A DNA stretch of 8,598 nucleotides from a bacterium (GTDB lineage: Bacteria > Atribacterota > JS1 > SB-45 > 34-128), in NCBI GenBank assembly GCA_018903015.1, contig JAHIPR010000017.1, forward strand, positions 1-8,598, written 5' to 3'. Below are positions 5,955-8,598 of this stretch, one piece after another (positions within the stretch are counted from its first letter, which is position 1; every line of letters begins with the position of its first letter). The notes under the pieces were generated by a model. The model was not told the DNA's origin. It saw only the letters and a program-made list of their open reading frames with translations, and did not search any database. The position numbers and the translations under genes are program-made.

Positions 5955-6713
5955 ATGAATAAAAAAGAGATTGAGAAAATATTGCAGCAATTTAAATCCG
6001 GTCAAATGGAAATAAAAGAAGTGTTAGACAAGTTAAAACATTTTCCTTATGATGACCTGGGTTTTGCCAAAATAGATAGCCAGAGGCAATTAAGAAAGGG
6101 TTTTCCGGAAGTTATTTTTTGTCAGGGTAAAACTATAGAGCAGATAACTAAAATTGCCAAACGAATAAAGGAAACCAGAGGTAAAATTGTTGCTACCCGG
6201 GCTGCCCCCGAAGCATATCAGGAGATTAAAAAGATTATTCCAGAAGTAACTTACTTTAAGGAGGCCAGGATTATAGCAGTAGAAGAAAAGAAGAAAGTTA
6301 GTTCTAAATATATTTTAGTGGTCAGCGGCGGTACTGCAGATATTCCTGTAGCCGAAGAAGCTGCAGTTATTGCTGAGTTGATGGGCAATAGAGTGGAACG
6401 TCTTTACGATGTTGGAGTAGCGGGGCTTCATCGCCTTTTAAACAATTCAAAAAAATTATTTGCCGCCAATGTTTTAATCGTGGTAGCGGGAATGGAAGGG
6501 GCTCTCCCCAGCGTGGTAGGAGGATTGGTAGATAAACCTATAATTGCCGTCCCCACCAGCGTAGGTTACGGGGCTAATTTTATGGGATTGTCTGCTCTAT
6601 TAACCATGCTTAACAGTTGTGCCCCCGGTTTAGCAGTAGTAAATATTGATAATGGATTTGGAGCCGGCTATATGGCCAGTTTAATTAACCAGTTAAATGA
6701 GGTGAAGGAATGA
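5955..6713 (+). CDS. larB: Nickel-pincer cofactor biosynthesis protein LarB (NaAD carboxylase/hydrolase)
   Basis: First enzyme of NPN synthesis: carboxylates the pyridinium ring of nicotinic acid adenine dinucleotide and releases AMP. The 252-residue protein has an N-terminal helical part (1-45) and a PurE-like C-terminal domain with VVSGGTADIPVAEEA (122-136), YDVGVAGLHR (151-160), VVAGMEGALPSVVGGL (176-191), PTSVGYGANFMGLSALLTML (200-219) and CAPGLAVVNIDNGFGAGY (222-239). Cys222 matches the active-site cysteine reported in the Lactobacillus protein, and Glu181 lies in the GMEGALPSV block. Length is typical. The ATG has a GAGGAA site (5943-5948) at 6-base spacing. The stop overlaps the larC ATG by 4 bases (ATGA), so the two are translationally coupled. 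The PurE-like domain could suggest purine synthesis, but the neighbours and N-terminal region settle it as LarB. Confidence 0.95.
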   Translation: MNKKEIEKILQQFKSGQMEIKEVLDKLKHFPYDDLGFAKIDSQRQLRKGFPEVIFCQGKTIEQITKIAKRIKETRGKIVATRAAPEAYQEIKKIIPEVTYFKEARIIAVEEKKKVSSKYILVVSGGTADIPVAEEAAVIAELMGNRVERLYDVGVAGLHRLLNNSKKLFAANVLIVVAGMEGALPSVVGGLVDKPIIAVPTSVGYGANFMGLSALLTMLNSCAPGLAVVNIDNGFGAGYMASLINQLNEVKE

Positions 6714-7909
6714 AGATTGCCTATTTTGATTGTTTTTCCGGTATCAGCGGGGATATGACAGTCGGTGCCCTGCTTGATGCAGGATTAAAAATAGAAACAT
6801 TAGAAAAGGAATTAAAAAAATTAGGTCTCACCGGTTATCAATTAGAAGTTAACAAAGTAGTAAAAAAGGGAATCTCTGCAACTAAGTTTAAGGTAAAGAT
6901 AAAAGAAGAAGGAGTGGAGAGAAGATTTAAAGATATTTTAACCATCCTTGAAAAGAGTAAATTAGATGAAGAGATTAAAAAGGAGACCAAAAAGATATTT
7001 TTTAATATAGCTCAAGCTGAATCTAAAATTCACCAAAAAGATATAGATAAAATCCATTTTCATGAAATCGGAGGATTGGATAGTATTATTGATATTGCTT
7101 CTGCAGTTATAGGAATAAAAACTTTAGGAATAGAAGAAATATATTCTTCCGCCCTGCCTGTGGGAAAGGGTTTTGTTAAATGTGCTCATGGGGTTATGCC
7201 GGTTCCCGCCTGGGCTACTTTAGAATTATTAAAGAATATCCCAACTTATAGCGGGGGGATCGAGAGTGAAATGATTACCCCGACAGGGGCAGCAATTATC
7301 GGAACCTTAGCTAAAAGTTTTGGAGAGAGACCTTTGATGAAAATAGAAAGGATAGGGTATGGAGCGGGAGAGAAAGAATTTAGCATTCCTAATCTTTTAA
7401 GGGTGAGCATAGGTGAAAAAATATTAAAAGATGAGAACTTAAAAGATGGTTATGTTAGCGATGAAGCTGTATTGATAGAGACCAATATTGATGATATGAA
7501 CCCGGAATTTTATGATTATATTATGGATCAATTATTTTCCCTGGGAGCTTTAGATGTATTTTTAACTTCTATCCAGATGAAAAAGAACCGTCCTGCCCAT
7601 ATGCTTAGTATTATTGTTTACGAACAAGATCTTAAGGAAATATTGGAAGTATTATTTTCAGAATCCACTACCTTGGGGGTAAGGATAAGAGAAATAAAAA
7701 GATTGAGGCTGGCTCAGCAAAATTTTATTGCCGAAACAAAGTATGGTAAAATTAGGGTTAAGGTCGGTATTTTTAAAGGGGAAATTAAAAATATTGCCCC
7801 CGAATATGAAGATTGCAAGAAGATAGCTGAGCAGCACCAGGTTCCTCTTAAAGAGATATATGAAGAAGCTAAAAAAGTTGCTAATAATAAATTAAAAGTT
7901 ATTTTATAA
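6710..7909 (+). CDS. larC: Nickel-pincer cofactor nickel insertase LarC
   Basis: CTP-dependent enzyme that inserts nickel into the dithiolated precursor to finish the NPN cofactor. The 399-residue protein begins with the family signature YFDCFSGISGDM (5-16). It continues with IHFHEIGGLDSIIDI (115-129), a histidine/acid-rich likely metal site, LPVGKGFVKCAHGVMPVPAWAT (149-170), and ITPTGAA (189-195). The C-terminal (LarC2) domain starts near 250 with ETNIDDMNPE (257-266), MKKNRPAHML (290-299) and TTLGVR (320-325). LarC1 and LarC2 are in one continuous frame, unlike Lactobacillus plantarum, where a programmed frameshift joins them. The ATG overlaps the larB stop and is preceded by GGTGAAGGA. It is the last gene of the cobO-larEBC run. 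No LarA is visible downstream. Confidence 0.95.
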   Translation: MKIAYFDCFSGISGDMTVGALLDAGLKIETLEKELKKLGLTGYQLEVNKVVKKGISATKFKVKIKEEGVERRFKDILTILEKSKLDEEIKKETKKIFFNIAQAESKIHQKDIDKIHFHEIGGLDSIIDIASAVIGIKTLGIEEIYSSALPVGKGFVKCAHGVMPVPAWATLELLKNIPTYSGGIESEMITPTGAAIIGTLAKSFGERPLMKIERIGYGAGEKEFSIPNLLRVSIGEKILKDENLKDGYVSDEAVLIETNIDDMNPEFYDYIMDQLFSLGALDVFLTSIQMKKNRPAHMLSIIVYEQDLKEILEVLFSESTTLGVRIREIKRLRLAQQNFIAETKYGKIRVKVGIFKGEIKNIAPEYEDCKKIAEQHQVPLKEIYEEAKKVANNKLKVIL

Positions 7910-8066
7910 ATTTGAAATAATTTTAAAATTTCTTATAGGTAGATTTTAAAATTGTCATTGCGAGGAGCTTTAGCGACGAAGCAATCTCGAAGTTATAATG
8001 AGATTGCCACGCTCCCTTCGGTCGCTCGCAATGACACAACGAGATTATTGGAAAATTTGAAATAAT
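7908..8066. repeat. 14-bp direct repeats flanking a palindromic element
   Basis: AAATTTGAAATAAT occurs at 7908-7921, overlapping the larC stop, and exactly again at 8053-8066, right before the AGGAGG site of the next gene. The two copies bracket the palindromic element at 7953-8036 but do not abut it (31 bases on the left, 16 on the right). They may record an insertion or a local duplication that separated larC from the downstream gene. Confidence 0.6.
7953..8036. mobile_element. MITE-like imperfect palindrome (TGTCATTGCGAG family)
   Basis: The ends TGTCATTGCGAG and CTCGCAATGACA (8025-8036) are exact reverse complements. Inner blocks also pair: AGGAGC/GCTCCC-like and GCAATCTC (7981-7988) with GAGATTGC (8000-8007). 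The whole 84 bases form a near-complete hairpin with a small AT-rich centre. I recognise the TGTCATTGCGAG...GCAATCTC pattern as a short palindromic repeat dispersed in many unrelated bacterial genomes. It encodes nothing. The centre contains a TATAAT (7994-7999), which might act as a weak promoter, though no good -35 box is present. Confidence 0.8.
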
Positions 8067-8078
8067 AGGAGGAAATGT

Positions 8079-8321
8079 TTGCCTGAAAATACAGAAAATA
8101 AGGACAAAGACATAAAGATTGTTGAACTCTGCCGGGTTCCACGTGAAGATGAAGCCCTTGCTATTGAGAGTTTGTTGGCAAGCTACAATATTAGATGTAT
8201 CCTGCAATCAGATATTACCCGTTCGGTTTATCCTTTTACCATAGATGGATTAGCAGAAGTAAGTATTTTAGTCTCTGAAAGAGATTTTGAGAAAGGTAGA
8301 GAAATTATTAATAAAAGATAA
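8079..8321 (+). CDS. Small DUF2007-like protein
   Basis: An 80-residue soluble protein. After a charged, probably flexible start (1-11), IKIVELCRVPREDEALAIESLLASYNIRCIL (12-42) and a C-terminal strand-helix VSILVSERDFEKGREIINKR fit the small ferredoxin-like fold of DUF2007 (putative signal-transducing) proteins. In that family the first part reads as 'V-x-N-x-x-E-A-x-x-I-x-x-L-L-x-x-x-G-I'. No catalytic residues can be named and the function is unknown. The start is TTG: an AGGAGGA site (8067-8073) lies five bases upstream. An ATG at 8075 is in another frame and hits a stop after three codons. It may be cotranscribed with the following YjbQ gene, 82 bases on. Confidence 0.75.
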   Translation: MPENTENKDKDIKIVELCRVPREDEALAIESLLASYNIRCILQSDITRSVYPFTIDGLAEVSILVSERDFEKGREIINKR

Positions 8322-8351
8322 TTTTGTATTCATATTTCCCTCTTATCCTAA

Positions 8352-8374
8352 CCCTCGCCCTCCAGGGGAGAGGG
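8352..8374. repeat. REP-like hairpin of the CCCTCGCCCTCC type
   Basis: CCCTC (8352-8356) pairs with GAGGG (8370-8374), and CCC (8358-8360) with GGG (8365-8367), around a TCCA loop. The surrounding CCTAACCCTCGCCCTCCAGG form resembles a GC-rich palindromic repeat dispersed in many genomes (from familiarity, not a search). It lies between two same-strand genes. There is no U-tract, so termination is not implied. Confidence 0.6.
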
Positions 8375-8403
8375 GAGCGCTCTAAGTAAAATTGGAGGTA
8401 TTT

Positions 8404-8598
8404 ATGTTAAAGGAAATGACTATCCAAACTAATACTCAAGCACAAATTTTAGATATAACCGCTCAAGTTCAAAATGCTGTAGGTGAAAGTGGAATTGCGG
8501 AAGGATTGTGTTGCGTTTTTATCCCTCATACTACTGCCGGAGTTACTATAAATGAAAATGCTGACCCCAGTGTTAAGCAGGATATAGTTATGGAGTTA
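8404..8598 (+). CDS. YjbQ/UPF0047-family protein, N-terminal part (partial)
   Basis: The first 65 codons of a gene cut off by the window end. The ATG has a strong GGAGGT site (8394-8399) four bases upstream. The sequence follows the YjbQ (UPF0047) pattern: a TIQTNTQAQILDITAQV N-terminus (6-22), a sgi-x-x-G segment (SGIAEG, 29-34), a beta strand CCVFI, then PHTTAGVTINENADPSVKQD (41-60) with the family's HTTA and NE residues. Members are about 130-140 residues long; some have been reported to have thiamine-phosphate synthase activity, but the physiological role is unsettled. Nothing here links it to B12 or nickel-cofactor synthesis. Confidence 0.9.
   Translation, partial: MLKEMTIQTNTQAQILDITAQVQNAVGESGIAEGLCCVFIPHTTAGVTINENADPSVKQDIVMEL

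Noticed and set aside
5955..6713. PurE (phosphoribosylaminoimidazole carboxylase)
   Set aside because: Only the C-terminal domain is PurE-like; the N-terminal region, the late cysteine motif and the larE/larC neighbours identify LarB.
8075..8086. ATG as start of the small gene
   Set aside because: It is in a different frame and meets TGA after three codons; the TTG at 8079 has better spacing from AGGAGGA and opens the long frame.
7923..8207. 94-codon minus-strand open frame
   Set aside because: It runs through the palindromic element, giving the low-meaning CHCERPKGAWQSH type of translation typical of that repeat, and is antisense to the start of the DUF2007-like gene.

Overview
The window is an AT-rich, gene-dense bacterial segment given over to two metal-containing cofactors: cobalamin (B12) and the nickel-pincer nucleotide (NPN). 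The gene content (corrinoid synthesis and uptake, NPN synthesis, and a LarE with three cysteines of the kind that can hold an Fe-S cluster) suggests an anaerobic, uncultured-type bacterium. So do the several unrelated short palindromic repeats lying between genes. The phylum cannot be fixed from this sequence alone. No tRNA, rRNA, CRISPR array or transposase gene was seen.

Layout. Positions 2-1206 (+) hold the tail of a cobQ-like cobyric acid synthase gene, overlapping by 1 base with cbiB (adenosylcobinamide-phosphate synthase). cbiB ends inside a perfect 31-bp inverted repeat (1181-1258). Converging on it from the other side is a minus-strand operon (4009 down to 1278) with overlapping genes for a corrinoid ABC importer: btuF (binding protein), btuC (permease) and btuD (ATPase). 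Its leader contains a complete cobalamin riboswitch (4163-4323, minus strand), preceded by a good sigma70-type promoter (4354-4382) and followed by a plausible intrinsic terminator (4115-4154). Import is therefore expected to shut down when B12 is plentiful.

Positions 4619-7909 (+) form a tight four-gene operon: cobO (corrinoid adenosyltransferase), larE, larB and larC, with overlaps or gaps of a few bases. LarB, LarE and LarC together make and metallate the NPN cofactor of lactate racemase and related LarA enzymes. No larA lies in the window. Joining the corrinoid adenosyltransferase gene to the lar genes is the most interesting organisational feature here.

After larC comes an imperfect palindromic MITE-like element (7953-8036), then a small DUF2007-like protein gene with a TTG start (8079-8321), another REP-like hairpin (8352-8374), and the first 65 codons of a YjbQ/UPF0047-family gene (8404 to the window end).

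Almost every gene belongs to a recognised family. I did not find a clearly undescribed system. The points most worth following are the cobO-larEBC linkage, the repeat that supplies the last codons of cbiB, and the crowd of different palindromic repeats at gene ends.
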